From an uncultured Cytophagales bacterium (lineage in GTDB: Bacteria > Bacteroidota > Bacteroidia > Cytophagales > Thermonemataceae): 42,099 nt of DNA. The notes under the pieces were generated by a model. The model was not told the origin of the DNA. It did no database searches and saw only the letters and a program-made list of their open reading frames with translations. This document shows positions 25,782 to 35,245 of this stretch, one piece after another (position 1 is the first letter of the stretch; each line of letters opens with the position of its first letter). The position numbers and the translations under genes are program-made. The DNA lies in NCBI GenBank assembly GCA_937911505.1, contig CALEMF010000066.1, forward strand, positions 1 through 42,099. Direction: 5' to 3'.

Positions 25782-26837
25782 TTACTTCCGTATTCTGACG
25801 GTGTATATGCCTGTGTTATCTTTGTTGTAGACCGTCTCGTAGATTGAAAGATAGAGCTCTCCTGTGCCATTTGCTCTTCCTTTATAAACGGCGCCTGCTA
25901 CTTGTACTTGCCCACTGACACCTACCTTAAAAACAACCTGTCCGTAAGTAGGCTTAGCAAGAGACCCGCCAGCTTTACTACCAGCGTACTGATAGCTGGT
26001 GTTACTATTCTTTCCACTTGGGTAGTACGTTTTGTTACTAAGACTTGCTAAGTTTACTGCACCAGAAGCTACAATGTTGATGGTTTCGTTGGTACTTACC
26101 CGAATTCCTGTCTTGAGCCAACCGCCTATTTTATTACCTGAAATATGCTTAGAAGCGATTAATCTAAAAGTACGCTCGTCACGACCCTGAGAGTCACCCT
26201 CAATTTCTATTACCGTTAAATCAGCAATCTTATTACGAGGTATTTTGAGACTCCCAAATTCCGTTTGTACGCTTACGTCGTTCCACGCGATTTGTCCTCC
26301 TATCTGGTAGCCATCATTCAGCAGCACTTCATCTATTTTACTTAAAGAGGCTTCATCTAGTTGTGAGTAAAGGTCGCTTAGCACCTGTTCTAGTGTTATG
26401 ATGGGCTCTTCTGAGGTAGTGTCATCTACTTCTTCTACCTCTTCTGCTTCTAAAGTATTCATATACGCATCAGAGGCAATGTAATCTTCTAGTACGGGAA
26501 TAGCATCTGTCTCGTACTCCAAGAGTTTTACGTAAACGTTGCTCTTGGCGGTCTCATCGCCTACATTAAACTGCTCGATTAACTTTTTGATTTGAGCTGC
26601 TTTCGCCTTGTCTACTTTAAGCCCAAATTTAATTTGATTTACGCTCTCAGGCGGTATGGTGAGTTTACCATAATCAGTAGTCAAAGTAACTTTGGAGAGT
26701 TTATACTCGCCTGTGATGACATCGCCATTTCTAAGTTTTACACTTACTTTGGCCTTGTTTTGGGCGAGTAATAAGTGGGCAGTGAAAAAGCTTAATACGC
26801 CCAGCAACAAAATTTTTTTCATAGTTTTGGTGATCAT
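25782..26837 (-). CDS. Secreted protein with PA-IL (LecA)-like lectin domain
   Basis: This is a 351-residue protein with signal peptide (cleavage near LLLAQ). Two similar 40-residue segments, VKLRNGDVITGEYKL... and VLLNDGYQIGGQIAW... (about residues 31-72 and 168-210), each end in an IP-x-x-x-I-x-x-(I/L) run. They look like an internal duplication of a small beta domain. The C-terminal 120 residues resemble the galactose-binding LecA fold: GWLKTGIRVSTNETINIVASG, YGQVVFKVGVSGQVQVAG, then YNKDNTGIYTVRIRK, which lines up with the calcium-site loop of LecA. Sugar binding is inferred. It is followed at 21 bases by the SanA-like gene. Confidence 0.75.
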   Translation of the reverse strand: MITKTMKKILLLGVLSFFTAHLLLAQNKAKVSVKLRNGDVITGEYKLSKVTLTTDYGKLTIPPESVNQIKFGLKVDKAKAAQIKKLIEQFNVGDETAKSNVYVKLLEYETDAIPVLEDYIASDAYMNTLEAEEVEEVDDTTSEEPIITLEQVLSDLYSQLDEASLSKIDEVLLNDGYQIGGQIAWNDVSVQTEFGSLKIPRNKIADLTVIEIEGDSQGRDERTFRLIASKHISGNKIGGWLKTGIRVSTNETINIVASGAVNLASLSNKTYYPSGKNSNTSYQYAGSKAGGSLAKPTYGQVVFKVGVSGQVQVAGAVYKGRANGTGELYLSIYETVYNKDNTGIYTVRIRK

Positions 26838-26913
26838 AGATAAATCAATAGTACAGAGTGAATATAAGACTTATTTAAGAAAGCCCCCAAAGACGCCGAT
26901 GAAATAATAGGAA

Positions 26914-26935
26914 AAACCCCTGTATTCAGGGGTTT
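26914..26935 (-). terminator. Terminator overlapping the trmD stop codon
   Basis: A 9-base-pair stem (AAACCCCTG/CAGGGGTTT) has a 4-base loop and is T-rich after it on the minus strand. One arm includes the first two bases of the trmD stop. It ends the rimM-trmD transcript. Confidence 0.85.
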
Positions 26936-27623
26936 ATTCTAGGTCAAGTTTCTTGGCTAGGTCTGGTCGGCGCACTTTTGTTTTTTCGATGGCTTGCTCG
27001 AGTCGCCAAGCAGCAATCTTTTGATGATCACCAGAGAGGAGTACCTCTGGGACAGTCCACCCCTTGTAGTTTTCGGGACGTGTGTAGACAGGTGGAGCGA
27101 GTAAATCGTCTTGAAAGGAATCTGTCAAGGCGGAGGTTTCGTCGTTGAGCACGCCTGGTATGAGGCGGATGACGGCGTCTGCGAGTACCGCAGCGCCCAG
27201 CTCTCCACCAGAAAGCACATAGTCACCAATACTAACCTCTTTGGTTATTAGATGCGTTCTTATGCGTTCATCAACACCTTTGTAGTGCCCACAGAGTAGT
27301 AAGAGGTTTTTTTGTAGAGAAAGTGTGTTGGCAGTCGACTGATTGAGTGTTTCTCCATCAGGAGTGAGATAAATTAACTCATCGTAGGAGCGTGCTTGTT
27401 GTAGTTGTGTAATACAATTGACAATGGGTTCTACCTTTAGTACCATCCCTGCGCCTCCACCAAAGGCGTAGTCGTCTATTTGTTTGTACTTCCCCAAACC
27501 GTATTGACGCAAGTCATGTACTACTATTTGTACTATGCCTTTTTCTTGGGCTCTTTGTAAGATGGAGTGGTTAAAAAAGCTATCCAGCAAGTTAGGTACA
27601 GCAGAGATGATGTCAATTCTCAT
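26934..27623 (-). CDS. trmD: tRNA (guanine-37 N1)[17 protein letters not shown]
   Basis: This 229-residue SPOUT enzyme methylates G37 beside the anticodon to prevent frameshifting, using [25 protein letters not shown] at the start, [15 protein letters not shown] in the middle, and the knot segment [23 protein letters not shown] are all present. It overlaps the end of rimM by 11 bases, so translation is coupled. The usual partner rplS does not follow; a terminator does. Confidence 0.96.
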   Translation of the reverse strand: MRIDIISAVPNLLDSFFNHSILQRAQEKGIVQIVVHDLRQYGLGKYKQIDDYAFGGGAGMVLKVEPIVNCITQLQQARSYDELIYLTPDGETLNQSTANTLSLQKNLLLLCGHYKGVDERIRTHLITKEVSIGDYVLSGGELGAAVLADAVIRLIPGVLNDETSALTDSFQDDLLAPPVYTRPENYKGWTVPEVLLSGDHQKIAAWRLEQAIEKTKVRRPDLAKKLDLE

Positions 27624-28173
27624 CTGTAGGGGTATTTTTGAGGTAGATCTCTAGCAACCCATCGGGTAGGCGTACTACTAGTTGCTGCTGCGCTCTGTCT
27701 ACTTTAAGGATGCTTTCATCGCTAATAGGAATCAGTATTTCTTGTTCGGTAGTTGGGTGCGCTACAGATAATAAAGAGTTGGCTTCAAAATCATATACAT
27801 TTTGTACAGTACCTATTAGTTGTGCTTGCTCATCTAGTACTTGGTAGTTGATCACTTCGTGGAAGTAGAAACTATTTCCCTCCAAGGCAGGGAGCGTATC
27901 TAGGGGTAAATAAAGTGTAGCACCCACCAACTCCGCTGCTTCATCAATATGGTTGATTTCTTGTAGCTTTACCAAAGCTACCTTCTTTTTGTTGGGCAAG
28001 AGATTTACCTTTTCTATCTCAAAAGGAATTAGCCCTTGTGAGGTACCGATTAGTACCGCTTCTAACGCTTGATAGGCATCAGGATAGTCAACATCTAGGT
28101 AGAAGGAAAGCTCTCCTTTCAGTCCGTGGGTTTTGGTAATGTAGCCTAGTTCAAAGCAATCTTCCTTGTGCAT
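27613..28173 (-). CDS. rimM: Ribosome maturation factor RimM
   Basis: This 186-residue protein helps assemble the 30S head and binds S19. The N-terminal domain has [23 protein letters not shown], and the C-terminal PRC-barrel part has [22 protein letters not shown] and [15 protein letters not shown]. It lies between rpsP and trmD as in many bacteria, but a strong hairpin terminator lies just upstream, so some uncoupling from rpsP is likely. No TAnnTTTG box was found in the 30 bases between that terminator and the ATG, so expression probably depends on partial readthrough. Confidence 0.95.
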   Translation of the reverse strand: MHKEDCFELGYITKTHGLKGELSFYLDVDYPDAYQALEAVLIGTSQGLIPFEIEKVNLLPNKKKVALVKLQEINHIDEAAELVGATLYLPLDTLPALEGNSFYFHEVINYQVLDEQAQLIGTVQNVYDFEANSLLSVAHPTTEQEILIPISDESILKVDRAQQQLVVRLPDGLLEIYLKNTPTDEN

Positions 28174-28203
28174 GTATTTGAAATTCTTATCCTTATGACT
28201 GTA

Positions 28204-28251
28204 TAAAAAACTTGGTCATTTGTAGGGGTATTATACCTCAAATGACCAAGT
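28204..28251 (-). terminator. Strong terminator-like hairpin between rpsP and rimM
   Basis: A 13-base-pair perfect stem (ACTTGGTCATTTG and its complement, 28210-28222 with 28239-28251) has an inner GGTA/TACC pair. On the minus strand it is followed by six T (28204-28209). It is a full intrinsic terminator inside a cluster normally co-transcribed. Confidence 0.85.
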
Positions 28252-28278
28252 AGTATGATTTATGTTTTACAGAGCGTT

Positions 28279-28971
28279 CTACTCCTTTTCTTCTGTCTTT
28301 TTCTCTTCTTCAGAGTCAGAGGTTGCTTCAGCAGCAGGGGTCTCCTCAGTCTTTTCTGTGGCAGGCGCTTCTTCCGCTGTTTTCTGGTCATCTGCAGCTT
28401 TTTCTACCACTTTTTGATCATCTGTAGCTTCTTCCACTGCTTTTTGGTCATCTGCAACTTCTTCTTCCGTTGCTTTCTCCGCTTCTTCTTTGGCTTTTTC
28501 TTCTGCCTCTACAGCAGCTTTTCGCTCAGCAATCGCTTTTTCTCTTTCCTCTTTTATCTTCGTCTCTGCATCTAGCTTGGCTTTTTTCTCATCTGCTTTT
28601 TTCTTAGCAAGGGTATCTACTTTACCTTGTATTTGCGTTGCTTTCTCCTGTTTCCAAGCTTCAAATTTAGCATCTGCTTGCTCTTGGGTAATGGCTCCTT
28701 TGCGTACGCCTACTTGGAGGTGTTTTCTAAGCATTACCCCTCTGTAAGAGAGTATGGCCCGCATGGTATCGGTTGGCTGTGCTCCTTTTAATATCCAATC
28801 CAAAGCTTTGTCATCATCTAAATTGATGGTCGCTGGATTAGTATTCGGATTGTACGTCCCTATTTTTTCAATAAATCTACCATCTCGTGGTGATCTAGCA
28901 TCGGCAATGACTACATCGTACATTGCTCTTTTTTTGCGTCCTCGACGCGCTAATCTAATTTTTACTGCCAT
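28279..28971 (-). CDS. rpsP: Ribosomal protein bS16 with long acidic/Lys-rich tail
   Basis: The first 80-100 residues are a normal S16 ([21 protein letters not shown], then [15 protein letters not shown]), which binds 16S rRNA during 30S assembly. The usual protein ends near residue 80-90; this one has 230. The extra 130 residues are a highly charged Lys/Glu/Ala sequence, probably helical or disordered. It includes three near-copies of a 10-residue unit with core DDQK (residues 173-202). Long S16 tails are known in some Bacteroidota; this one seems extreme. The gene starts the rpsP-rimM-trmD cluster. Confidence 0.95.
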   Translation of the reverse strand: MAVKIRLARRGRKKRAMYDVVIADARSPRDGRFIEKIGTYNPNTNPATINLDDDKALDWILKGAQPTDTMRAILSYRGVMLRKHLQVGVRKGAITQEQADAKFEAWKQEKATQIQGKVDTLAKKKADEKKAKLDAETKIKEEREKAIAERKAAVEAEEKAKEEAEKATEEEVADDQKAVEEATDDQKVVEKAADDQKTAEEAPATEKTEETPAAEATSDSEEEKKTEEKE

Positions 28972-28997
28972 ATTTAAATTTATTTAGCCCAATCAGG

Positions 28998-29014
28998 GGT
29001 AGAACCCGTCTACC
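28998..29014 (-). other. Small hairpin in the rpsP leader
   Basis: The arms are GGTAGA and TCTACC (6 base pairs, 5-base loop), between the predicted rpsP transcription start and its ATG. It could be part of a ribosomal-protein leader, but I recognise no known motif. Confidence 0.3.
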
Positions 29015-29026
29015 TTTTTGGGAGGG

Positions 29027-29034
29027 CAAAATTA
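29027..29034 (-). promoter_or_regulatory. Putative -7 promoter box for rpsP
   Basis: TAATTTTG on the minus strand fits TAnnTTTG, 55 bases before the rpsP ATG. Confidence 0.55.
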
Positions 29035-29083
29035 GTCAATTTCTTTTAAAATAGGAATCTTTTCTAAAGAATTTATTACCAAG

Positions 29084-30250
29084 CTATGCTTCGATGGCCT
29101 GTAGAATATCTTCCAAAATATCTTCTTGGTGTTCTAACCCCACTGAAATACGTACCATCCCCTCTGTAATGCCTACCTGAAGGCGCTCTTCTTCAGAAAG
29201 TTTGGCGTGGGTAGTAGAGGCTGGATGGGTAGCAATGGTGCGTGTATCCCCTAAATTTGGGGAAAGCGAGAGCATTTTAAGGTTATTCAGGAAGCTACGT
29301 CCTTTGGCTAATCCTTCTTTCAGTGAAAAGGTAACGATTCCTCCACCCAAACGCATTTGTTTTTTGGCAATCTCGTGCTGGGGGTGTGACGGTAAGAAGG
29401 GATATTTTACCAAATCAATAGCCTTGTGGTTACTCAACTGCTCTGCAATGTACAAGGCGTTAGCACAATGGCGTTCCATACGTACGGCTAGGGTTTCTAA
29501 GCTTTTAGAAAGTACCCAAGCATTGAAGGGTGACATGGCAGGGCCAGCTACTCTGGCGAATAAATAAGCTTCTCTTATCAGTTCTTCTCTTCCTAAGATA
29601 AGCCCGCCCAATACACGTCCTTGCCCATCCGTGTATTTAGTAGCAGAGTGTAGTACTAAATCTGCCCCGTATTGAATAGGTTTCTGCAAATATGGCGTAG
29701 CAAAGCAGTTGTCTACTACAAAAAGGAGGTTGTGTGCCTTCGCAAACTTTTCAAGCGCTGCTAGGTCTATAATGTCTACAGCAGGGTTGGTGGGGGTTTC
29801 TACGAAAAGCATCTTGGTATTGGGCTGTACAAGCTTTTCTAAGCTTGCCGTAGAGGCCTGCGCATCAAAAAAAGTATGACTGATGTTCCACTTAGGAAAA
29901 TACTTGACCAGTAAGCTATGAGTAGAACCAAAAATGGAAGCACACGAAAGAATATGATCGCCTGCATTAAGAAAAGTAGCAAAAGTAGTAAAGATACCCG
30001 ACATACCATAAGCCGCATTAATACCTGTTTCATTTCCCTCTATCGCGCACATTTTTTCTACCAAATCTTTTAGATTTGGTTTAGAATATCGTGAATACGC
30101 GTTGTCCTCCTTTTCTTCTTCGAATACTGCGCGCATATCCTCGGCATCCTCAAATACAAAACTTGAGGTTAGGTACACGGGTACGGCATGTTCCTTATTT
30201 TGGGTTCGTTCTGACTGCGTACGAATGGCTTTTGTTTCAAATTTTTTCAT
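29084..30250 (-). CDS. metZ: O-succinylhomoserine sulfhydrylase (PLP enzyme)
   Basis: This 388-residue Cys/Met-metabolism PLP enzyme probably forms homocysteine directly from an activated homoserine and sulfide. The PLP lysine is K205 in HSATKYTDGQGRVLGG; the DGQGRVLGG extension after the lysine is characteristic of MetZ rather than of cystathionine lyases. VETPTNPAVDIIDL and VVDNCFATP are further family blocks. A methionine gamma-lyase is the main alternative. The ATG at 30250 is used because the longer frame runs into the OsmC-like gene. The link to metH about 1 kb away supports a methionine role. Confidence 0.9.
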   Translation of the reverse strand: MKKFETKAIRTQSERTQNKEHAVPVYLTSSFVFEDAEDMRAVFEEEKEDNAYSRYSKPNLKDLVEKMCAIEGNETGINAAYGMSGIFTTFATFLNAGDHILSCASIFGSTHSLLVKYFPKWNISHTFFDAQASTASLEKLVQPNTKMLFVETPTNPAVDIIDLAALEKFAKAHNLLFVVDNCFATPYLQKPIQYGADLVLHSATKYTDGQGRVLGGLILGREELIREAYLFARVAGPAMSPFNAWVLSKSLETLAVRMERHCANALYIAEQLSNHKAIDLVKYPFLPSHPQHEIAKKQMRLGGGIVTFSLKEGLAKGRSFLNNLKMLSLSPNLGDTRTIATHPASTTHAKLSEEERLQVGITEGMVRISVGLEHQEDILEDILQAIEA

Positions 30251-30287
30251 GAGATATACTTGTATGGCTGTACAGCTATTCGCTGGT

Positions 30288-30746
30288 TTATCCATCAGCT
30301 TTTTGGCCTAGCTGGCCGTCGTAAATATTTTTTTCGTTAAGTATGATTGTATAAAAGATTTTTGCTGTAGGGGTCAAGGTTTTAGCTACCGAGCAGTATT
30401 TTTCTACAGAAAGCACTACCGCTCGTTTTACTTGATTGCTCCCTACTTCTCCTGTTAAGAGAAAGGTTAACCGAATGGTTTCAAAAAGAGCAGGAACTAC
30501 CTCCTTTTGTCGTGTGCCTTCCACTTCTATTTGAAAATCTGTGAGGTGTTGCTTTTGCTTGTTGAGGATATGAATGATGTCGATGGCGCTGCACCCTCCT
30601 AAGGCTGCTAGCATCATTTGCATGGGGCGTAGGCCTAAATTATTACCGCCAATTGCTGGTGAAGCGTCTATGGCTACCGTTTGCTTGTCTTCGTTGGTAG
30701 CAATAAAATGAAAAGCTTCGTTTTGTCTTTGTAAACGGATGATCAT
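30288..30746 (-). CDS. OsmC-family protein
   Basis: This protein of about 152 residues has the OsmC/Ohr fold (peroxiredoxin-like). The typical blocks are IGGNNLGLRPMQMMLAALGGCSAIDII and AVVLSVEKYCSVAKTL, which hold the two conserved cysteines (in GGCSA and KYCSV) used in thiol-based peroxide reduction. It lies directly before metZ on the same strand (37 bases). The ATG at 30746 is used. The frame is open to 30869, but that extension covers a terminator hairpin and would be an unlikely leader. Confidence 0.9.
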   Translation of the reverse strand: MIIRLQRQNEAFHFIATNEDKQTVAIDASPAIGGNNLGLRPMQMMLAALGGCSAIDIIHILNKQKQHLTDFQIEVEGTRQKEVVPALFETIRLTFLLTGEVGSNQVKRAVVLSVEKYCSVAKTLTPTAKIFYTIILNEKNIYDGQLGQKADG

Positions 30747-30762
30747 GACGTACAAAAATAAA

Positions 30763-30799
30763 TGCATCATCCAATACACACAAGTTATTGAATGATGCA
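30763..30799 (-). terminator. Terminator after the DUF4870-like gene
   Basis: A 14-base-pair stem with one mismatch (TGCATCAT-C-CAATA with TATTGAATGATGCA) is followed by a T-rich run on the minus strand. A TATTTTTG (30753-30760) inside that run fits the -7 consensus but lies too close to the OsmC ATG to be sure. Confidence 0.75.
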
Positions 30800-30822
30800 A
30801 TGAATATGTATAACAGTAAGCT

Positions 30823-31185
30823 TTAGTTTTCTTTGATGAAATCGAAGTTACTTTCAGCAAAACTACCAATCACAGGTAGTGGCTTTCTTTCTTCCTTGTT
30901 AGCAGCCATCGCCCCTATCACAATGAGAACAATATAGGCAATAGAGATTAAACCAGAGATGTAATTTACATAGGGTAGGAACGCAAGGAATGAGGTAACA
31001 AAACCTAATAAGTGAGCGCCGAAGGCTTGTCTTAAATGGTAAGCGCCAAAAGAAGAGGGCTTTCCTTGATGCATCACATAAGCGATAATCCAACCTAATA
31101 GGAAAATGTAGCTAATGAGCGCTACATTTTTGGCTTCACTCGCTGAAGCTGTTTTCGCACTTTCGTTGTTAACGTTTTCTGACAT
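30823..31185 (-). CDS. Small membrane protein, DUF4870-like
   Basis: This 120-residue protein has a polar, Ser/Asn-rich start (MSENVNNESAKTASASEAKN) and three membrane helices. YHLRQAFGAHLLGF in the middle recalls the HxRQA stretch of DUF4870/YtcA-like proteins of unknown role. It sits between metH and the OsmC-like gene with its own terminator, so it is probably transcribed as a short unit or read through from metH. Confidence 0.75.
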   Translation of the reverse strand: MSENVNNESAKTASASEAKNVALISYIFLLGWIIAYVMHQGKPSSFGAYHLRQAFGAHLLGFVTSFLAFLPYVNYISGLISIAYIVLIVIGAMAANKEERKPLPVIGSFAESNFDFIKEN

Positions 31186-31311
31186 TTTTTTGGTTAATTT
31201 GGTGGTAAAAGCAGGGTCAATATAAAGATTATTCCTTGAAATACTGTTACATATTTGCTACTTTTTCAAGAAAGAACAATACTTCATCAATAATATACAA
31301 CTTTTCTACTT

Positions 31312-34300
31312 TTAGTAGCTCAAAACTGGGCTTAACCATCGCTCTACTTCTTCAACACTCATCTTTTTACGCTTTGCATAGGCTTCTACTTGATCTTTGG
31401 CAATTTTACCTAAACCAAAGTACTTGGCGGCTGGATGTGAAAAGTACATGCCGCTCACCGCTGCTGCGGGGTACATTGCGAAAGTCTCGGTAAGCTTTAA
31501 ACCAATTTTCTCTTCTGCTTGAAGCAACTCGAAGATGGTCTTCTTTTCAGTATGATCTGGACAAGCTGGATAACCTGGTGCGGGCCGAATACCCTTGTAT
31601 TTTTCTTTGATCAGTTCCTCGTTGCTGAGTTGTTCATGTTGGTCATAGCCCCAGTATTCTTTTCTTACCTTCTCGTGCATCAGCTCAGCAAAAGCCTCTG
31701 CCAAGCGATCGGCGATGGCTTTCACCATAATGCTGTTGTAATCATCATGATCTTTCTCGTACTTTTCTACCAACGCTTCTATCCCAATCCCTGTTGTAAC
31801 GGCGAAGAAGCCCATGTAATCTGTTTTCCCTGTCTCTACGGGAGCAATGTAATCTGCTAGGGCAAAGTTCGGTAATTTTTTTGCTTTCTGATTTTGCTGC
31901 CGTAAGGTATGGATGGTAGTCAGCTTTTCATAAGGCAGTGCCTTTTGTTTGTCTTGGGTGGCTTTTTCCTTCGTTTCTTTCAGTTTATAGGTATTATTCT
32001 CCGTTGGATAAGCCTCTACCAAGGCTTCTTCTTCGAAATCATATAAAACGATGTCGTCTTCTATGGCGTTGGCAGGATAAAAACCTATAACAGCGTTGGC
32101 TTGCAACAACTGCTGGTCGATAATGTGTTGTAACATGGCCTGTGCATCAGCAAAGAGACGGGTAGCTTCCTCTCCTACAATCTCATCTTCCAAGATTCGT
32201 GGATACTTACCTGCTAGTTCCCAAGTCTGGAAGAAAGGCGTCCAGTCGATGTAGTTGGCAATCTCTTTTAGATCATAATCGATAAAGTACTTATTTCCTA
32301 AAAAGGCAGGCTGGTGCATTTGGGTGGCTTCCCAGTCGATCGCTACTTTATTTTCACGTGCGGCTTCAAGAGAAATATACTTTTTGGTTTGCTTACGATT
32401 TTTAAAGTCATGCCGTATCTTCTCATAGTCTAGTTTTACTTCCTCTTTAAAGGTAGTAGTTGTTTCTTTGTTAATGAGCTTGCTGGCTACAGGCACACTT
32501 CTACTTGCATCCAACACGTGCACTACTGCACCTTTGTAATGCTCGTCGATTTTCACGGCAGTATGTGACTTAGAGGTCGTAGCTCCACCAATGAGTAGAG
32601 GGACATCAAAATCGAGTCGTTCCATTTCTTTCGCTACATGTACCATTTCGTCAAGGCTTGGGGTAATGAGTCCGCTGAGTCCGATAATGTCTACTTGTTC
32701 TTCGCGTGCTTTTTCCAGAATTTTTTGGGCAGGCACCATCACGCCCATATCGATTACCTCGAAATTATTACAGCTCAGTACAACCCCTACGATGTTCTTT
32801 CCAATGTCATGTACATCTCCTTTTACAGTAGCTAGTAGTATTTTCCCTGCGCCGCTTTGTCCATCGGGATTGGCCTCTTTCTCTGCTTCTAGGAAAGGGA
32901 GCAAGTAGGCTACGGCTTTTTTCATCACCCGTGCTGATTTTACAACCTGTGGTAAGAACATTTTTCCTTCTCCAAACAGATCACCCACAATGTTCATCCC
33001 ATCCATCAAAGGACCTTCTATCACCTCTAGGGGTTTACTATATTGCTGACGGGCTTCTTCTGTATCTTCTTCGATATAGTCTACAATTCCCTTAATAAGC
33101 GCGTGAGAGAGCCTTTTTGTGACGGGCTCTTCTCGCCAGCTCAAGTCTTGCACCTTTTGCTTCCCACCTTTGTCTTTGATTTGCTCTGCAAAGGTTACTA
33201 AGCGCTCGGTGGCATCTTCTCTTCTGTTCCAAAGGACATCTTCTACTAGGGTTAGTAAATCTTTAGGAATGTCTTCATACACGGCTAACTGCCCTGCATT
33301 GACAATCCCCATATCCATACCCGCTTGAATAGCCTTGTACAAAAAGGCAGCGTGCATCGCCTCACGTACTACGTCGTTCCCTCTGAAGGAGAAGGAGATA
33401 TTACTTACCCCACCAGATACTTTCACGTAGGGAAGATTTTGCTTGATCCAGCGAGTGGCTTCCACAAAGTCTACCGCGTAGTTGTTATGTTCCTCGATGC
33501 CTGTAGCTACAGTGAGAATATTGGGATCGAAAATAATGTCTTGAGGAGCAAAATTTACCTTTTCTACCAAAATACGATAGGCGCGCTCGCAGATTTCTAT
33601 GCGACGTTCGTAAGAGTCTGCTTGCCCTTGCTCGTCGAACGCCATCACGATTACCGCTGCCCCGTATTTTTTAACCAGTTCAGCCTTCTCAATAAAATCA
33701 GCTTCTCCCTCTTTCAGGGAAATAGAATTGACAATCGCTTTACCTTGCACACATTTTAGACCCGCTTCTATGACTGACCATTTAGAGGAGTCAATCATAA
33801 TGGGTAGCTTGGCGATGTCAGGCTCTGAAGCGATTAGGTTGAGGAAAGTCACCATCACTTGTTCTGAGTCGAGCATCCCTTCATCCATATTGACATCGAT
33901 TACCTGCGCGCCTCCTTCTACTTGGCTACGGGCTACCGCGAGGGCTTCTTCGTACTTCTCTTCTTTAATAAGTCGAGCAAACTTACGAGAACCCGTCACG
34001 TTGGTGCGTTCTCCTACATTGATAAAGTTGATCGCTTCGGTGACGTTTAGGGCTTCTAAGCCACTGTATTGAGCGATAGTCTTTTGTGCAGGGATGGTAC
34101 GCGGCTTGTATTTTTTAGTAAGCGCTACGATCGCCCCGATGTGGTCGGGGGTTGTACCACAGCAACCTCCAATGATGTTTACAAAACTATTCTCAAGGAA
34201 ATCATCAATGATAGTGGCCATTTCTTGCGCTGTTTGGTCGTATTCACCAAAAGCGTTCGGTAAGCCTGCATTGGGATGTGCGGAAGTGTAGAAAGGTGCT

Positions 34301-35112
34301 TTTTCTGCAATTTCTTCTACATAAGGTCTTAGTAAATCTGCTCCCAATGCACAATTGAAGCCTACGCTTAGTAAGTTGAGGTGAGAGACAGAAATAAGAA
34401 AAGCCTCGGCGGTTTGCCCAGAGAGGGTTCTACCGCTGGCATCGGTAATGGTGCCTGAAACCATCACCGCAAAATCTTGCTTGGCCCAGTTACAAGTGCT
34501 TTGCTCAGCTTGCAATTGCTCTTGCATACGCGCAATGGCAAACAAAGCTGCTTTGGCATTGAGCGTATCGAAAATGGTTTCTACTAGAATTACATCCGAA
34601 CCACCTTCCACTAAACCTTTGAGTTGCTCGGCGTAAGCTTCTACCAGTTCATCGAAAGTAATGGCACGATAGCCAGGATTGTTGACATCAGGAGAAAGTG
34701 AAGTTGTTTTAGTAGTAGGTCCTAGAGAACCCGCTACAAAGCGAGGGTGATCGGGTGTTAGTTGGGTGATTTCCTCAGCGGCTTCTTTGGCAATTTTGGC
34801 AGATTGATAGTTGAGCTCGTACACCAACGCTTCCATATGATAATCGGCCATAGACACCGCGTTGGCATTGAAAGTGTTCGTTTCTATGATATCTGCTCCT
34901 ACTTCAAGATAAGCTTTATGAATATCTTTGATGACTTGTGGCTGGGTAAGGGAAAGTAAATCATTATTACCTTTGAGGTCGTGCGGGAAGTCTTTGAAGC
35001 GCTCTCCACGATAGTCATGTTCTTCTAATTTATAGCGTTGGATCATCGTACCCATTGCACCGTCTAGGACTAGGATACGTTTTTTTAAAGCTTCGTGAAT
35101 ATTCGCTATCAT
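31312..35112 (-). CDS. metH: Cobalamin-dependent methionine synthase
   Basis: This 1266-residue enzyme moves the methyl group of 5-methyltetrahydrofolate via cobalamin to homocysteine. All four modules are present. The homocysteine/zinc domain has C254 in GFNCALG and the pair C317-C318 in GGCCGTT. The pterin domain starts near residue 370 ([15 protein letters not shown]). The B12 domain has [19 protein letters not shown] with the base-off histidine, plus [11 protein letters not shown]. The activation domain has [12 protein letters not shown] near the end. The length is close to E. coli MetH. It lies 133 bases after a lipase gene headed by a SAM-I riboswitch, which probably controls it too. 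Confidence 0.97.
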   Translation of the reverse strand: MIANIHEALKKRILVLDGAMGTMIQRYKLEEHDYRGERFKDFPHDLKGNNDLLSLTQPQVIKDIHKAYLEVGADIIETNTFNANAVSMADYHMEALVYELNYQSAKIAKEAAEEITQLTPDHPRFVAGSLGPTTKTTSLSPDVNNPGYRAITFDELVEAYAEQLKGLVEGGSDVILVETIFDTLNAKAALFAIARMQEQLQAEQSTCNWAKQDFAVMVSGTITDASGRTLSGQTAEAFLISVSHLNLLSVGFNCALGADLLRPYVEEIAEKAPFYTSAHPNAGLPNAFGEYDQTAQEMATIIDDFLENSFVNIIGGCCGTTPDHIGAIVALTKKYKPRTIPAQKTIAQYSGLEALNVTEAINFINVGERTNVTGSRKFARLIKEEKYEEALAVARSQVEGGAQVIDVNMDEGMLDSEQVMVTFLNLIASEPDIAKLPIMIDSSKWSVIEAGLKCVQGKAIVNSISLKEGEADFIEKAELVKKYGAAVIVMAFDEQGQADSYERRIEICERAYRILVEKVNFAPQDIIFDPNILTVATGIEEHNNYAVDFVEATRWIKQNLPYVKVSGGVSNISFSFRGNDVVREAMHAAFLYKAIQAGMDMGIVNAGQLAVYEDIPKDLLTLVEDVLWNRREDATERLVTFAEQIKDKGGKQKVQDLSWREEPVTKRLSHALIKGIVDYIEEDTEEARQQYSKPLEVIEGPLMDGMNIVGDLFGEGKMFLPQVVKSARVMKKAVAYLLPFLEAEKEANPDGQSGAGKILLATVKGDVHDIGKNIVGVVLSCNNFEVIDMGVMVPAQKILEKAREEQVDIIGLSGLITPSLDEMVHVAKEMERLDFDVPLLIGGATTSKSHTAVKIDEHYKGAVVHVLDASRSVPVASKLINKETTTTFKEEVKLDYEKIRHDFKNRKQTKKYISLEAARENKVAIDWEATQMHQPAFLGNKYFIDYDLKEIANYIDWTPFFQTWELAGKYPRILEDEIVGEEATRLFADAQAMLQHIIDQQLLQANAVIGFYPANAIEDDIVLYDFEEEALVEAYPTENNTYKLKETKEKATQDKQKALPYEKLTTIHTLRQQNQKAKKLPNFALADYIAPVETGKTDYMGFFAVTTGIGIEALVEKYEKDHDDYNSIMVKAIADRLAEAFAELMHEKVRKEYWGYDQHEQLSNEELIKEKYKGIRPAPGYPACPDHTEKKTIFELLQAEEKIGLKLTETFAMYPAAAVSGMYFSHPAAKYFGLGKIAKDQVEAYAKRKKMSVEEVERWLSPVLSY

Positions 35113-35158
35113 AGTTTATAACTCTGGTTTATCTTTTTCAATATACTTGGTACTTGTA

Positions 35159-35184
35159 GGCAAATGACTGCTCAGTAGTTTGCC
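35159..35184 (-). other. Hairpin in the metH leader
   Basis: GGCAAA...TTTGCC encloses an inner ACTG/CAGT pair with symmetrical 2-base gaps. It lies 47 bases before the metH ATG, without a T-run, so it is not a simple terminator. It may be a control or processing structure between the lipase and metH. Confidence 0.4.
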
Positions 35185-35195
35185 TCTTAATGAGT

Positions 35196-35221
35196 TGTGT
35201 AGTGCTTGATAAGCACACAAG
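35196..35221 (-). other. Second hairpin in the lipase-metH spacer
   Basis: GTGCTT and AAGCAC form a stem with a 3-base loop, extended imperfectly by flanking TTGT/ACA pairs. It lies just upstream of the 35159 hairpin on the same transcript. Confidence 0.35.
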
Positions 35222-35245
35222 CTGTTCTTGGCATATTTTAGATAG

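Noticed and set aside
28366..28455. Short DNA repeats read as CRISPR or a mobile-element scar
   Set aside because: The units are 30 bases, in frame, imperfect and translate to the DDQK repeat of the S16 tail. There are no spacers.
28255..28575. Phe/Cys-rich plus-strand frame opposite the rpsP tail
   Set aside because: Its composition is just the complement of the Lys/Glu/Ala repeats in S16.
33325..33759. 144-residue plus-strand frame inside metH
   Set aside because: It is antisense to the pterin-binding domain of metH, which is fully conserved. No promoter or motif supports it.
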